A stretch of DNA of 64,000 nt, from the NCBI RefSeq assembly GCF_030499515.1, contig NZ_JASTWJ010000001.1, positions 2,356,001-2,420,000 on the forward strand, written 5' to 3'. Below are positions 1-8,676 of the stretch, one piece after another. The position numbers and the translations under genes were made by a program. Position 1 is the first letter of the stretch, and the number at the start of each line of letters is the position of its first letter. The notes beneath the pieces are model-generated. The model worked only from the letters and a program-made list of their open reading frames with translations, searched no databases and was not told the origin of the DNA. This DNA is from Streptomyces sp. DT2A-34 (GTDB lineage: Bacteria; Actinomycetota; Actinomycetes; Streptomycetales; Streptomycetaceae).

Positions 1-1590
1 CGCAGTGGCCTTCTTCGCGGTGAGCTTCTTAGCGGTGGGCTTCTTCGCCGCAGGCTTCGCGGTGCTCTTCTTCGCGGGCGCCTTGTCGGGGTCCACGGCC
101 TTCCACTCCGGCTGCCCGGGCATCGGCGGGGTCTTCTTCCCGTACAGCCAGGCATGCAGGAACCCGTCGAGGTGGCGTCCGGAGATCTCCTCCGCGAGCG
201 CGACGAAGTCCGCCGTCGTGGCGGAACCGTCCTGGTGGCGGCTCACCCAGGTACGTTCCAGACGCTCGAAGGCCGAGGCGCCGATCTCCTGGCGGAGGGC
301 GTACAGGACCAGTGCCGCGCCGTCATAGACGTTCGGCCGGAAGATGCCGTTCTTCTTGCCGGGGGCGCCGGCCTTGGGGGCGGCCGGGGGTCCGCCGGCC
401 GCGCGCCAGCGGTCGGAGGCGGCGTACGCGGCCTTCATCCGTGCCTCCAGCGGCCGGCCGGTCTTCTCCGCCGCGAAGAGGGCCTCGTACCAGGTGGCGT
501 GCCCTTCGCTGAGCCACAGGTCGGACCAGGTGCGCGGGCTGACGCTGTCGCCGAACCACTGGTGCGCCAGCTCATGCACCATGATCGACTCGATGTACCA
601 CTTCGGGTAGGCCGACTCGGTGAAGAGCTCCTTCTCGAAGAGCGAGAGCGTCTGGGTCTCGAGTTCGAAGCCGGTGGCGGCCTCGGCCATGAGCAGGCCG
701 TACGTCTCGAAGGGATACCGCCCGACCTTCCGCTCCATCCAGGCGATCTGGCCGGGGGTCTTCTTCAGCCACGGTTCGAGTCGCTCGCGGTCCTTGGTGG
801 GCACGACGTCCCGTACGGGCAGTCCGTGCGGGCCGGTGCGGTGCAGCACCGTGGAACGGCCGACGGACACCTGGGCGAGTTCGGTGGCCATGGGGTGGCG
901 CGTGCGATACGTCCAGGTCGTCGTCCTGCCCGACCGGTCCACGTCGGTCCGCAGACCGTTGGCGACGGCGGTGTAGCCGTTGGGCGCGGTGACCCGGATG
1001 GTGAACATCGCCTTGTCGGAGGGGTGGTCGTTGCACGGGAACACGACATGGGCGGCGTCGGCCTGGTTGGCCATGGCGAGGCCGTCAGCCGTCCGTACCC
1101 AGCCGCCGTCCCGGCTCTTGCCGTACTTGGGATCGCTGGTGTGCCGCACGGTGACCTGCATCCAGCTGCCCTCGGACAACGGCTCCTCGGGCGTGATCAC
1201 GAGATCCTCACCGGCACTGCTGAACGACGCGGGCTCCCCGTCGACCTCGACGGACTCGACCTTGCCGTGGGCGAAGTCCAGATTGAAGCGTTCCAGATCC
1301 GTGGTCGCCCAGGCGTTGATCGTGGTGACGGCCTTGAGTGGCTTGGCGTTGGTGCCGGGATAGGTGAAGGAGAGGTCGTACGACGCCACGTCGTAGCCGG
1401 GGTTGCCCAGGTGCGGGAAGAGGCGGTCGCCGACACCCAGGGGTTCGGCAGGGGCGCTCGCGGCGAGCAGGCAGGAGGAGAGGGCGAGGGCGAACAGCGC
1501 GGGGGCCTTGAGACGCCGACGGGTGCGGGGACGGGGGCGAGGAGCGCCAGGGACTGGTCGCTGGGCCTCGGTGCGGGGGGTGAGCAGCAT
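1..1590 (-). CDS. secreted M1-family metallopeptidase (C-terminus cut by window edge)
   Basis: Zinc aminopeptidase of the M1 family, probably exported. The ATG at 1590 opens an Arg-rich N-terminus followed by a hydrophobic core ending LLAASAPA, a plausible signal peptide. The catalytic HELAHQW lies at residues 339-345, and the third zinc ligand is Glu362 in SEGHATW, which fits the HExxH-x18-E rule. The substrate loop reads TGFELETQT where many M1 enzymes have GAMEN. The frame is open to base 1, so the end is missing. The last visible part is a Lys/Ala/Pro tail of repeated AKK units (see findings). The long plus-strand frame opposite it is an antisense shadow. It is transcribed away from the rshA-like gene next door. 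Confidence 0.88.
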   Translation of the reverse strand, partial: MLLTPRTEAQRPVPGAPRPRPRTRRRLKAPALFALALSSCLLAASAPAEPLGVGDRLFPHLGNPGYDVASYDLSFTYPGTNAKPLKAVTTINAWATTDLERFNLDFAHGKVESVEVDGEPASFSSAGEDLVITPEEPLSEGSWMQVTVRHTSDPKYGKSRDGGWVRTADGLAMANQADAAHVVFPCNDHPSDKAMFTIRVTAPNGYTAVANGLRTDVDRSGRTTTWTYRTRHPMATELAQVSVGRSTVLHRTGPHGLPVRDVVPTKDRERLEPWLKKTPGQIAWMERKVGRYPFETYGLLMAEAATGFELETQTLSLFEKELFTESAYPKWYIESIMVHELAHQWFGDSVSPRTWSDLWLSEGHATWYEALFAAEKTGRPLEARMKAAYAASDRWRAAGGPPAAPKAGAPGKKNGIFRPNVYDGAALVLYALRQEIGASAFERLERTWVSRHQDGSATTADFVALAEEISGRHLDGFLHAWLYGKKTPPMPGQPEWKAVDPDKAPAKKSTAKPAAKKPTAKKLTAKKATA

Positions 1591-1750
1591 GGACCACGGC
1601 TATCAGCGCGCGCGTGCGGGACGTCGACGACGCGCGACCGGCACACTCGAACGGGGGTCTCGGGTGGGTGCTGGCGGGGGCGCTGGGGGTGCGGTCGTTG
1701 CTGGAAGGCGTTGGTGTGAGGGCTTCCTGTGCTGCGCGCCCCGCCCAGCC

Positions 1751-3943
1751 TCACGCTCCCTGCGTCTGTGGCTGCGCCCTGCTCACGTCATACACGCCCC
1801 CCACATTGCGCATCGCCCGCATCAGCCCCGGGAGCAGCGCCGCGTCCGGTAGCTGGACCGTGTAGGTGTGGCGCACGCGCTGCTGGCTCGGTGGCTCGAC
1901 CGTCGCCGAGACGATTTCGGCGCCCTCCAGGGCCATCGCTTCCGTGAGGTCGGCCAGCAGGTGCGGGCGGACGAACGATTCGGCGACCAGCGTGACCCGG
2001 CACTCGGTGGTGTCACCCCAGCGCACGCCCACCTCCGCGCGCCCCGCGCCCTTCATACGGCCCACGGCGGCGCACTCGACGCGGTGGACGGTCACCACTC
2101 CCCCACGCACGGAGAATCCGGTGACCTCGTCGGGCGGTACGGGGGTGCAGCAGCCGGCGAGGCGTACGGTCGCGCCCGGCTGGTCGACCAGGACGTCGGC
2201 GTTGGCGGAACGGCCGGCCGGGCCCTCGACGGCAGGGCGGACGGCCTGCCCCTCCGCGCCGGCCTCCTGACCCGCCGATCCGTCCGCCGTGGGCCGGAAA
2301 AGCACCCGGGTCTCCTCCGCCCCGGGAGCATCGCCCTGCGACGGATGGGCGGCCAGCCACCGCTGGATGGCGATCCGGGCGGCGGGCGTGTGGGCGTGCT
2401 CCAGCCACTCCCTGGAGGGCTCCGAGGCCGGATCCTGGCCCATGAGGAGCTGGACGGTGTCCCCGTCCCGCAGAACCGTGCTGAGCGTCGCCAGGCGTCC
2501 GTTGACCCGGGCACCGATGCACGCGTGCGCGTCCTCGCCGTACTGCGCGTACGCCGCGTCCACACAGGTCGCGCCCTCGGGCAGGCCCAGGGTGCCGCCG
2601 TCGGGCCGGAAGACGGTGATCTCGCGGTCCTGGGCGAGGTCCTCGCGGAGCGTCGACCAGAAGGTGTCCGGGTCGGGCGCGGCCTCCTGCCAGTCGAGGA
2701 GCCGGGACAGCCAGCCGGGACGCGTGGGGTCGGCGCGCTCACCGTCGCTGGCGGCGACCTGCTCCTCCGAAGGAGGAGCGTAGGGATTGCCGAGCGCGAC
2801 GACACCGGCCTCGGCGACCTTGTGCATCTGGTGGGTCCGGATGAGGACTTCGGTGACCTGGCCGTCCTCGCGGGCGACGGCGGTGTGCAGCGACTGGTAC
2901 AGGTTGAACTTGGGGACGGCGATGAAGTCCTTGAACTCCGAGACGACGGGCGTCATACAGGTGTGCAGTTCGCCCAGGACGCCGTAGCAGTCCGCGTCCT
3001 CGTTCACCAGCACCAGCAGCCGTCCGAAGTCGGCGCCGCGCAGCCTGCCGCGTTTGCGGGACACCCGGTGCACGGAGACGAAGTGCCGTGGCCGGATGAG
3101 CACTTCGGCCTGGATGCCGGCTTCGCGCAGGACCTTGCGCACCGCGTCGGCCGTCTCGGCGAGCGGATCGTCGGCGCGGGAGGCGTTGTCGACGATCAAC
3201 TCCCGGGTGTGCTTGTACTCGTCGGGGTGCAGGATCGCGAAGACCAGGTCTTCCAGTTCGGTCTTGAGCGCCTGGACGCCGAGCCGTTCGGCGAGCGGGA
3301 TGAGGACGTCGCGGGTCACCTTGGCGATGCGGGCCTGTTTCTCGGGGCGCATCACACCGAGGGTGCGCATGTTGTGCAGCCGGTCGGCGAGTTTGATCGA
3401 CATCACCCGGACGTCGTTGCCGGTGGCGACGAGCATCTTGCGGAAGGTCTCGGGCTCGGCGGCGGCGCCGTAGTCGACCTTCTCCAGCTTGGTCACGCCG
3501 TCGACGAGGAAGCGGACCTCCGCGCCGAACTGCTCGCCGACCTGATCGAGCGTCACGTCCGTGTCCTCGACGGTGTCGTGGAGCAGAGAGGCCGTCAAGG
3601 TCGTGGTCTCGGCGCCGAGTTCGGCGAGGATCAGGGTCACCGCGAGCGGGTGCGTGATGTACGGCTCACCGCTCTTGCGCATCTGGCCGCGGTGCGAGGA
3701 CTCGGCCAGCACATAGGCGCGGCGCAGTGGTTCGAGATCGGCGTCGGGGTGGTGGGCGCGGTGGGCGTCGACGACATGGCTGATGGCGTCGGGCAGCCGG
3801 CCGCGTGCGGCGGGGCCGAGCAGCGCGGCCCGGCCGAGGCGGCGCAGATCGATCCGGGCGCGGGCCTTCCTGCGGGACACCGCGGGCGTCACAGGGCCTG
3901 CTACCGGGCCTGGCGTCGCGGAATTCGTTGCCTCCGCACTCAT
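1751..3943 (-). CDS. rshA: RelA/SpoT-family (p)ppGpp enzyme, RshA type
   Basis: Bifunctional-type stringent-response protein of about 730 aa. The HD hydrolase half looks intact: HDTVEDTD near residue 120, KLADRLHNM, and the RKSGEPYITHP segment. The synthetase half keeps FKDFIAVPKFNLYQSLHT and the Glu of EVLIRT, but departs from the family at the usual HYYSIYQKM segment (here HFVSVHRVS) and at the IR of the DLIAIR segment. TGS (about residues 420-480) and a C-terminal ACT domain follow. I chose the ATG at 3943 because GGAGGT sits 4 bases upstream; an ATG at 3994 has no such site. The position next to dapF and miaA suggests the RshA paralogue rather than the main RelA. Hydrolase activity is expected; synthetase strength is uncertain. 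Confidence 0.85.
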   Translation of the reverse strand: MSAEATNSATPGPVAGPVTPAVSRRKARARIDLRRLGRAALLGPAARGRLPDAISHVVDAHRAHHPDADLEPLRRAYVLAESSHRGQMRKSGEPYITHPLAVTLILAELGAETTTLTASLLHDTVEDTDVTLDQVGEQFGAEVRFLVDGVTKLEKVDYGAAAEPETFRKMLVATGNDVRVMSIKLADRLHNMRTLGVMRPEKQARIAKVTRDVLIPLAERLGVQALKTELEDLVFAILHPDEYKHTRELIVDNASRADDPLAETADAVRKVLREAGIQAEVLIRPRHFVSVHRVSRKRGRLRGADFGRLLVLVNEDADCYGVLGELHTCMTPVVSEFKDFIAVPKFNLYQSLHTAVAREDGQVTEVLIRTHQMHKVAEAGVVALGNPYAPPSEEQVAASDGERADPTRPGWLSRLLDWQEAAPDPDTFWSTLREDLAQDREITVFRPDGGTLGLPEGATCVDAAYAQYGEDAHACIGARVNGRLATLSTVLRDGDTVQLLMGQDPASEPSREWLEHAHTPAARIAIQRWLAAHPSQGDAPGAEETRVLFRPTADGSAGQEAGAEGQAVRPAVEGPAGRSANADVLVDQPGATVRLAGCCTPVPPDEVTGFSVRGGVVTVHRVECAAVGRMKGAGRAEVGVRWGDTTECRVTLVAESFVRPHLLADLTEAMALEGAEIVSATVEPPSQQRVRHTYTVQLPDAALLPGLMRAMRNVGGVYDVSRAQPQTQGA

Positions 3944-4252
3944 GGGCACCTCCGGCTGCGTGGACCGGCGGACGGGGTGCCCCATGGCGGACACGGCTCA
4001 GGGGATGGCGACATCTCCCCCGTCCGGGCCGGTGCTTGATGCTACCGAGCCCATCACGTGCGGCTGACCGCCTCTCGCCGAGCGTGAAACGGATCACCCA
4101 TTCGAGCGAGGGTTCACAGGTTTACGATTTTCCGCCACCTGGCAGACGACCGGCCATGTTTTCGAATGCGGCCGTCCCCCGGAAGGGGCAGCTGACAGGC
4201 GCCGGAGCGGTCGGGGCTGGGATACCAAGCCGCCCCAAGCCGCCCCTACCCC
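3944..4252. other. intergenic region upstream of the rshA-like gene
   Basis: About 310 bases between the dapF stop and the rshA-type start, both genes on the minus strand. It must hold the rshA promoter and the dapF transcript end. I see no convincing -35/-10 pair, no strong hairpin and no credible small ORF. Confidence 0.4.
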
Positions 4253-5122
4253 TCAACTGGCCGCGTTTTCCAGCCAGTCCGCGTCGATCTCACCCTCGGC
4301 GACGATCACCGCGGGGCCGGTCATCTCGATCTCGCCGTCCGGCCGCTCGGTGATCACCAGGGTGCCGCCCGGCACATCGACGGTGTACGTCGCGGGGGCA
4401 CCGGTGACCGCCGGGTCGGCGCCGTCCCGCCGCGCGGCGGCCACGGCGACGGCACACGCGCCCGTGCCGCACGAACGGGTCTCGCCGGCACCGCGCTCGT
4501 GCACGCGCAGGGCGACATGCCCGGGCCCGCGGTCGACCACGAACTCGACGTTGACGCCGTCCGGGTAGGCGGCGGCAGGGCTGAACGGCGGCGGAGAGTA
4601 CAGGTCACCGGCGTGCGCGAGGTCGTCCACGAAGGCGACGGCGTGCGGGTTGCCCATGTTCACGTTGCGCGCGGGCCAGCTGCGCTCGCCGACGCTGACC
4701 GTGACGTCCCCTTCGGGGAGCCGCGCCTTGCCCATGCCGACCGTGACGTCACCGTCCTTGGCGATGTGCACCGTCTTCACGCCCCCGCGCGTGGCGACGG
4801 CGAGGTCGCCCTCGGCGACGTGTCCGGCGCGCTGGAGGTAGCGCGCGAACACGCGCACGCCGTTGCCGCACATCTCCGCGATCGAGCCGTCGCCGTTGCG
4901 GTAGTCCATGAACCACTCGGCCTCGGCCGCCATGTCCTGGGCCTCGGGGTGCGCCGCGGACCGCACCACATGCAGCAGCCCGTCACCGCCGATGCCCGCG
5001 CGGCGGTCGCACAGCGCGGCGACGGCGGCCGGGGGCAGGTCGATGGCGTTCTCGGGGTCCGGGACGATCACGAAGTCGTTCTCGGTGCCGTGCCCCTTGA
5101 GGAAGGCGATCCGCGTGCTCAT
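4253..5122 (-). CDS. dapF: diaminopimelate epimerase
   Basis: Converts LL- to meso-diaminopimelate for lysine and peptidoglycan synthesis in the cytoplasm. The 289-aa product has both catalytic cysteines in family motifs: EMCGNGVRVF in the N-terminal half and RSCGTGACAVA near the C-terminus. The N-terminal MSTRIAFLKGHGTENDF is typical, so I start at the ATG at 5122 rather than an in-frame codon at 5182. It sits between a small membrane protein gene and the rshA-type gene, all on the minus strand, as in other Streptomyces. Confidence 0.95.
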   Translation of the reverse strand: MSTRIAFLKGHGTENDFVIVPDPENAIDLPPAAVAALCDRRAGIGGDGLLHVVRSAAHPEAQDMAAEAEWFMDYRNGDGSIAEMCGNGVRVFARYLQRAGHVAEGDLAVATRGGVKTVHIAKDGDVTVGMGKARLPEGDVTVSVGERSWPARNVNMGNPHAVAFVDDLAHAGDLYSPPPFSPAAAYPDGVNVEFVVDRGPGHVALRVHERGAGETRSCGTGACAVAVAAARRDGADPAVTGAPATYTVDVPGGTLVITERPDGEIEMTGPAVIVAEGEIDADWLENAAS

Positions 5123-5233
5123 TCCTCGATCGTAAGGGGTCGGTACGACAAGCCATGCACGTGCGGGGTCGCGGGGTCCCACGCCAGACCACGCGCGCGC
5201 GTGGTCGTACGCCGATCCACGCGCACGTGGAGG

Positions 5234-5737
5234 TCAGCGCAGCCGGGCCACGCGCCACACGGCGAGCACGACCACCGCGGCCACGAGCAGGACGTAGGCG
5301 CCTACGACCCGCCAGTCGGGCCTGCGTCCGGCGCCCCGCGGCGGCAGACCCGGCCAGGTGTAGCCCACCCGGCGGGCGGCCATCATGCCCCAGCCGGCCG
5401 CGCAGGAACAGATCAGCAGCCCCAGCATGGCGATCACGGCCCCGCTGTCGCCGAAGTCGAAGGCCAGCGGGAACGCGAACATCAGGGAGCCGACCGCGGC
5501 GAGGGACACGATGGGCGCGAGCTGCCAGATACGCAGTCGGCGCTGCGGGCGCAGCTCGACCTCGACCTCCGGGCCGCTGGCGTACATCTCCTCGGGCTCG
5601 GGGCCGTCGTCGGTGACGCCACCTTCCGCTTCGTCGGGACCGTCGGGGCTCAGACGGTCGCCGTCCTGCTCCGGTTCGCCCCTGTCGGTGGTGACGTTCT
5701 CGGTGCTTTGTGCGGTGTCGCGAGGGCCGGCCTCCAT
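5234..5737 (-). CDS. hypothetical membrane protein
   Basis: A protein of about 167 aa with an acidic, disordered N-terminal third (many Asp, Glu, Gly, Pro) and three hydrophobic segments: APIVSLAAVGSLMFAFPLAF, SGAVIAMLGLLICSCAAGWG and VVGAYVLLVAAVVVLAVW. The ATG at 5737 has GGAGG 8 bases upstream and is preferred over a GTG at 5767. It lies between miaA and dapF in the same orientation. I do not recognise a named family, and no function can be read from it beyond membrane location. Confidence 0.7.
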   Translation of the reverse strand: MEAGPRDTAQSTENVTTDRGEPEQDGDRLSPDGPDEAEGGVTDDGPEPEEMYASGPEVEVELRPQRRLRIWQLAPIVSLAAVGSLMFAFPLAFDFGDSGAVIAMLGLLICSCAAGWGMMAARRVGYTWPGLPPRGAGRRPDWRVVGAYVLLVAAVVVLAVWRVARLR

Positions 5738-5845
5738 CGCCACGCGCCCTCCCAACTCGGACTCCACTTGGTCGATCGAAGCTCGATGATGGCATGGCGC
5801 CGGAGGCCCGGACGGCGGCCGGAGCGTCCCGATGCCATCACGTGA

Positions 5846-6784
5846 TCAGGCTGTAACCGGTCGTTCGACCAACGCCAGCGCGAGATGCGGAAGTTCTGTG
5901 AGATCCGCCGCAGCCCCACTCAACCAGTGCACCCGCGGGTCGCGCCTGAACCATGAATCCTGGCGGCGCGCGAAGCGCTTGGTGGCACGTACGGTCTCGG
6001 CGCGCGCCTCTTCGAGGGTGCACTCTCCGGCGAGCGCCGCGAGTACCTGCTGGTAGCCGAGCGCACGCGAGGCCGTACGCCCCTCTCGCAACCCTTGCGC
6101 TTCCAGCGCGCGGACCTCCTCCACCAGGCCGGCGTCCCACATCCGGTCGACCCGGCGCGCGATGCGCTCGTCGAGCTCGGGGCGGGCCACGTCGACGCCG
6201 ATCTGGACCGTGTCGTAGACCGAGTCGTGGCCGGGGAGGTTGGCGGTGAAGGGCTGCCCGGTGATTTCGATCACCTCGAGGGCCCGGACGATACGGCGCC
6301 CGTTGCTGGGCAGGATGGCCTGCGCGGCCTCGGGGTCGGCGGCGGCCAGGCGGGCGTGCAGCGCGCCGGAGCCGCGCAGCGCGAGCTCCTCCTCCAGCCG
6401 GGCCCTGACCTCGGGGTCGGTGCCGGGGAACTCCAGGTTGTCGACGGCTCCACGGACGTACAGCCCCGAGCCGCCGACCAGGATCGGCCAGCGCCCCTCG
6501 GCCAGCAGGGCGTCGATCCGCTCGCGCGCGAGCCGCTGGTACTCGGCGACGGACGCCGTGACCGTCACGTCCCAGATGTCCAGCAGGTGGTGCGGGACAT
6601 CGGCGCGCTCCTCGAGCGTCAGCTTGGCGGTGCCGATGTCCATCCCTCGGTAGAGCTGCATGGAGTCGGCGTTGACGACCTCACCGCCGAGTCGCTGGGC
6701 CAGGAACACGCCCAGATCGGACTTTCCGGCCGCGGTCGGTCCGACGACGGCGATGACTCGGGGGGCGGAGGATGCGCTGCTCAC
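5846..6784 (-). CDS. miaA: tRNA dimethylallyltransferase
   Basis: Transfers a dimethylallyl group to A37 of tRNAs reading U-initial codons (i6A37). The P-loop GPTAAGKS comes early, followed by the DSMQLYRGMDIGTAK segment that starts the DSxQ motif, and later GGSGLYVRG. The product is about 312 aa, the usual length. I start at the GTG at 6784, which gives VSSASSAPRVIAVVG. The upstream in-frame extension is Arg-rich and shadow-like. MiaB, which thiolates the MiaA product, is encoded 2 kb away in the same orientation. Confidence 0.92.
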   Translation of the reverse strand: MSSASSAPRVIAVVGPTAAGKSDLGVFLAQRLGGEVVNADSMQLYRGMDIGTAKLTLEERADVPHHLLDIWDVTVTASVAEYQRLARERIDALLAEGRWPILVGGSGLYVRGAVDNLEFPGTDPEVRARLEEELALRGSGALHARLAAADPEAAQAILPSNGRRIVRALEVIEITGQPFTANLPGHDSVYDTVQIGVDVARPELDERIARRVDRMWDAGLVEEVRALEAQGLREGRTASRALGYQQVLAALAGECTLEEARAETVRATKRFARRQDSWFRRDPRVHWLSGAAADLTELPHLALALVERPVTA

Positions 6785-6966
6785 CGACCCAGTCTCGCAA
6801 ACCTCAGGGGGTGGCCTCGAACGAGTTACGTGACGGCACGCGCGCGGGGTCGTTGCCAGTTGCGAGGTTTTCGCCGCCGGTTTCGCGGGGGCGGCGACCG
6901 GGCGACGCAAACGGGCGCACCGGACGACGCGGGATTTCGCCCGCACGAGTAACGTATGGAGTGGAT

Positions 6967-7248
6967 ATGGGCGTTTTCGCACGACTTCTCCGGAGGTCGA
7001 AGGCTACGGAGGAGGCGTCAACCGCCGAGGCGCAGGCCGGCACACCAACGGCCGAACCCGCGGCGGAGGAGGCGGCAGAGGCGAAGGGGTCGGCCGAGGT
7101 CCAGGTCGAGGACGGGGCCGAGGACGGGGCCCGGTCGACGGCGGCGGAGCCTGTCGAGGCCGATACCGACGAAGGCGTCGAGATCCCCAAGCAGCAGTCC
7201 GCCGACGAGGCGGCCGATCGTGAGGCCGACGAGGGCGCCCGCACGTAA
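6967..7248 (+). CDS. small acidic hypothetical protein
   Basis: A 93-aa product beginning MGVFARLLRRSKATEEA, then a low-complexity Ala/Glu/Asp-rich tail. GGAG lies just upstream of the ATG. It is divergent from miaA and 24 bases ahead of the antitoxin-like gene, so the two may be cotranscribed. The short basic start followed by a disordered acidic tail gives no enzymatic clue. I do not recognise it. Confidence 0.65.
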   Translation: MGVFARLLRRSKATEEASTAEAQAGTPTAEPAAEEAAEAKGSAEVQVEDGAEDGARSTAAEPVEADTDEGVEIPKQQSADEAADREADEGART

Positions 7249-7272
7249 CTGCCCCGCGCGGGAAGGTGAAGC

Positions 7273-7542
7273 ATGGGTCTGATGCACAATTTGAAAGCCA
7301 AACTCGCCCCGGCCAAGGACAAGGTCTCCGACTTCGCGCAGCGGCACGAGGAAAAGGTCCAACACGGCCTCGACAAGGCTGCGAAGGTCGTCGACGAGAG
7401 GACCAAGGGCAAGTACAGCGACAAGATCCACACGGGCACGGACAAGGCCAAGGGCGCCGTGGACCGACTCGCGCACAAGGGCGACGACACGGCGACGGGC
7501 AGCAGTACGCCGCCGCCGGACGCACCCCCGCCGACCACCTGA
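7273..7542 (+). CDS. antitoxin-like protein, MT0933 family
   Basis: An 89-aa lysine-rich helical protein (MGLMHNLKAKLAPAKDKVSDF, then repeated DKAAKVVDERTKGKYSDKI and GTDKAKGAVDRLA segments). This resembles the MT0933/Rv0909-type antitoxin family, which in mycobacteria pairs with an upstream toxin. Here no toxin gene is adjacent: upstream is the acidic small protein, downstream an opposite-strand enzyme. It may therefore be a solitary homologue with another role. The family call is from sequence style and is moderately sure. Confidence 0.65.
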   Translation: MGLMHNLKAKLAPAKDKVSDFAQRHEEKVQHGLDKAAKVVDERTKGKYSDKIHTGTDKAKGAVDRLAHKGDDTATGSSTPPPDAPPPTT

Positions 7543-7611
7543 ACGGCACATCGACGGACGGCCGTGGAGCTTGCGGGCTCCCGGCCGTCCGCCGTTTGGG
7601 GTCGGCGTGCC

Positions 7612-8340
7612 CTACGACCAGGTCGCGACCAGGTACCCCACCCCGTACGGCGCGTCCTCGTACAGCAGGGCGCCCGAAAGGTCCGCCTCCTCGGCAGCTC
7701 CCGCGAGGACCTGCCACGGGGCCCGGCCCGAGGCCATCAGGTCACGCGCGAGTTCGGTGTCCAGCGTCTTGAGCGCCGCCACGTCCGCCTTGCCCAGCGC
7801 ACGCGCGACGGACGCGTCGAAGGGGGCCGCCCGCTCGTCGAGGTAGCCGGGAGCCTTGAGCGTGCGGCAGGCGCTGGCGTCGCCCATCACCAGCAGTGCC
7901 ACCCGCTCGGCCCGGGCAGCGATGTCCCTTCCGATTTCAATACACCGCTCGGCCTCCAGAGGTTCCCCCACTCCGAGTCCCTCGATCGGAGCGTCCGACC
8001 ACCGGGTCCGCTCCAGCAGCCACGCGGCGACGGCCAGCGAGGACGGAAGCCGGCGTTCCGACGGCGCCGGAGCGGCCGCGTCGTCCTCGGCCCTGCCCAG
8101 CCGTACGTCGATGTCCACGCCGAAGCCGCGGAAGGAACCCCAGGCCCCTTGCGGATACGCCGCGTGCCCGCTCTCCTCGCCGGGCCCCACGACCACGAGC
8201 CGGTCCGGCCGGGCGGCCGCGAGCACGCCGAGCACGTCCGTGCAGGCAGCACGCGCGGCATCCAGCTCGGGTGCGGCGCCCGCGGCGAGCTCGGGGACGA
8301 GGAGCGGCGGGCAAGGACAGACGGCGGCGGCGACAAGCAT
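7612..8340 (-). CDS. class III extradiol dioxygenase subunit B-like protein
   Basis: A 242-aa product with the fold signature of LigB-type extradiol dioxygenase-like proteins: MLVAAAVCPCPPLLVPE at the start, then DRLVVVGPG and VALLVMGDASA segments. It is common in actinobacteria beside miaB and miaA. The catalytic iron ligands of true dioxygenases are not obvious, so I would not claim ring cleavage. The ATG at 8340 is chosen because homology-like sequence begins there. Confidence 0.7.
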   Translation of the reverse strand: MLVAAAVCPCPPLLVPELAAGAAPELDAARAACTDVLGVLAAARPDRLVVVGPGEESGHAAYPQGAWGSFRGFGVDIDVRLGRAEDDAAAPAPSERRLPSSLAVAAWLLERTRWSDAPIEGLGVGEPLEAERCIEIGRDIAARAERVALLVMGDASACRTLKAPGYLDERAAPFDASVARALGKADVAALKTLDTELARDLMASGRAPWQVLAGAAEEADLSGALLYEDAPYGVGYLVATWS

Positions 8341-8392
8341 GATCGGCAGCCTACTGCGGCGCCCCGGGACGGCCCGGGACGGCGTCCGCGGG

Positions 8393-8653
8393 TCATGGGG
8401 CGTCCGTATTCCACACGCGCTCCGCGAGCGAGTACCGCAGGCGGTACGTGCCCAGCCCGCCCTTGACCTCCACGTAGTACGTGTCGTCGTCCACGCGGTA
8501 GACCTCGCGACGACGCTGTTGCAGCCCCTCGGTGAACTTGTGCGTGCACGCCGTCTCGTACAGCTTGCGCCGCGCCTCCTCACGGGTGCCTTCGAAACGC
8601 GCGATCGGCCGGAACCTGTCCGGCAACTCCTCGACGACCACCCAATGAGCCAT
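8393..8653 (-). CDS. conserved hypothetical protein
   Basis: An 86-aa soluble protein starting MAHWVVVEELPDRFRPIARF, with many charged residues, and YYVEVKGGLGTYRLRYSLAE near the end. It lies 23 bases downstream of miaB in the same direction, so it probably shares its transcript. No signal peptide or membrane segment. I recall no function for the family. Confidence 0.7.
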   Translation of the reverse strand: MAHWVVVEELPDRFRPIARFEGTREEARRKLYETACTHKFTEGLQQRRREVYRVDDDTYYVEVKGGLGTYRLRYSLAERVWNTDAP

Positions 8654-8676
8654 GCCTGCGCCCCCTCACGGTTCGG

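Noticed and set aside
154..1719. 521-codon plus-strand open frame
   Set aside because: Antisense to the M1 peptidase with its HELAHQW zinc site; GC-rich third positions keep the opposite frame open.
1868..4039. 723-codon plus-strand frame
   Set aside because: Complete antisense shadow of the rshA-type gene; no domain, no ribosome site.
7273..7542. toxin-antitoxin pair
   Set aside because: The antitoxin-like gene has no adjacent toxin; the upstream small acidic protein resembles no known toxin.
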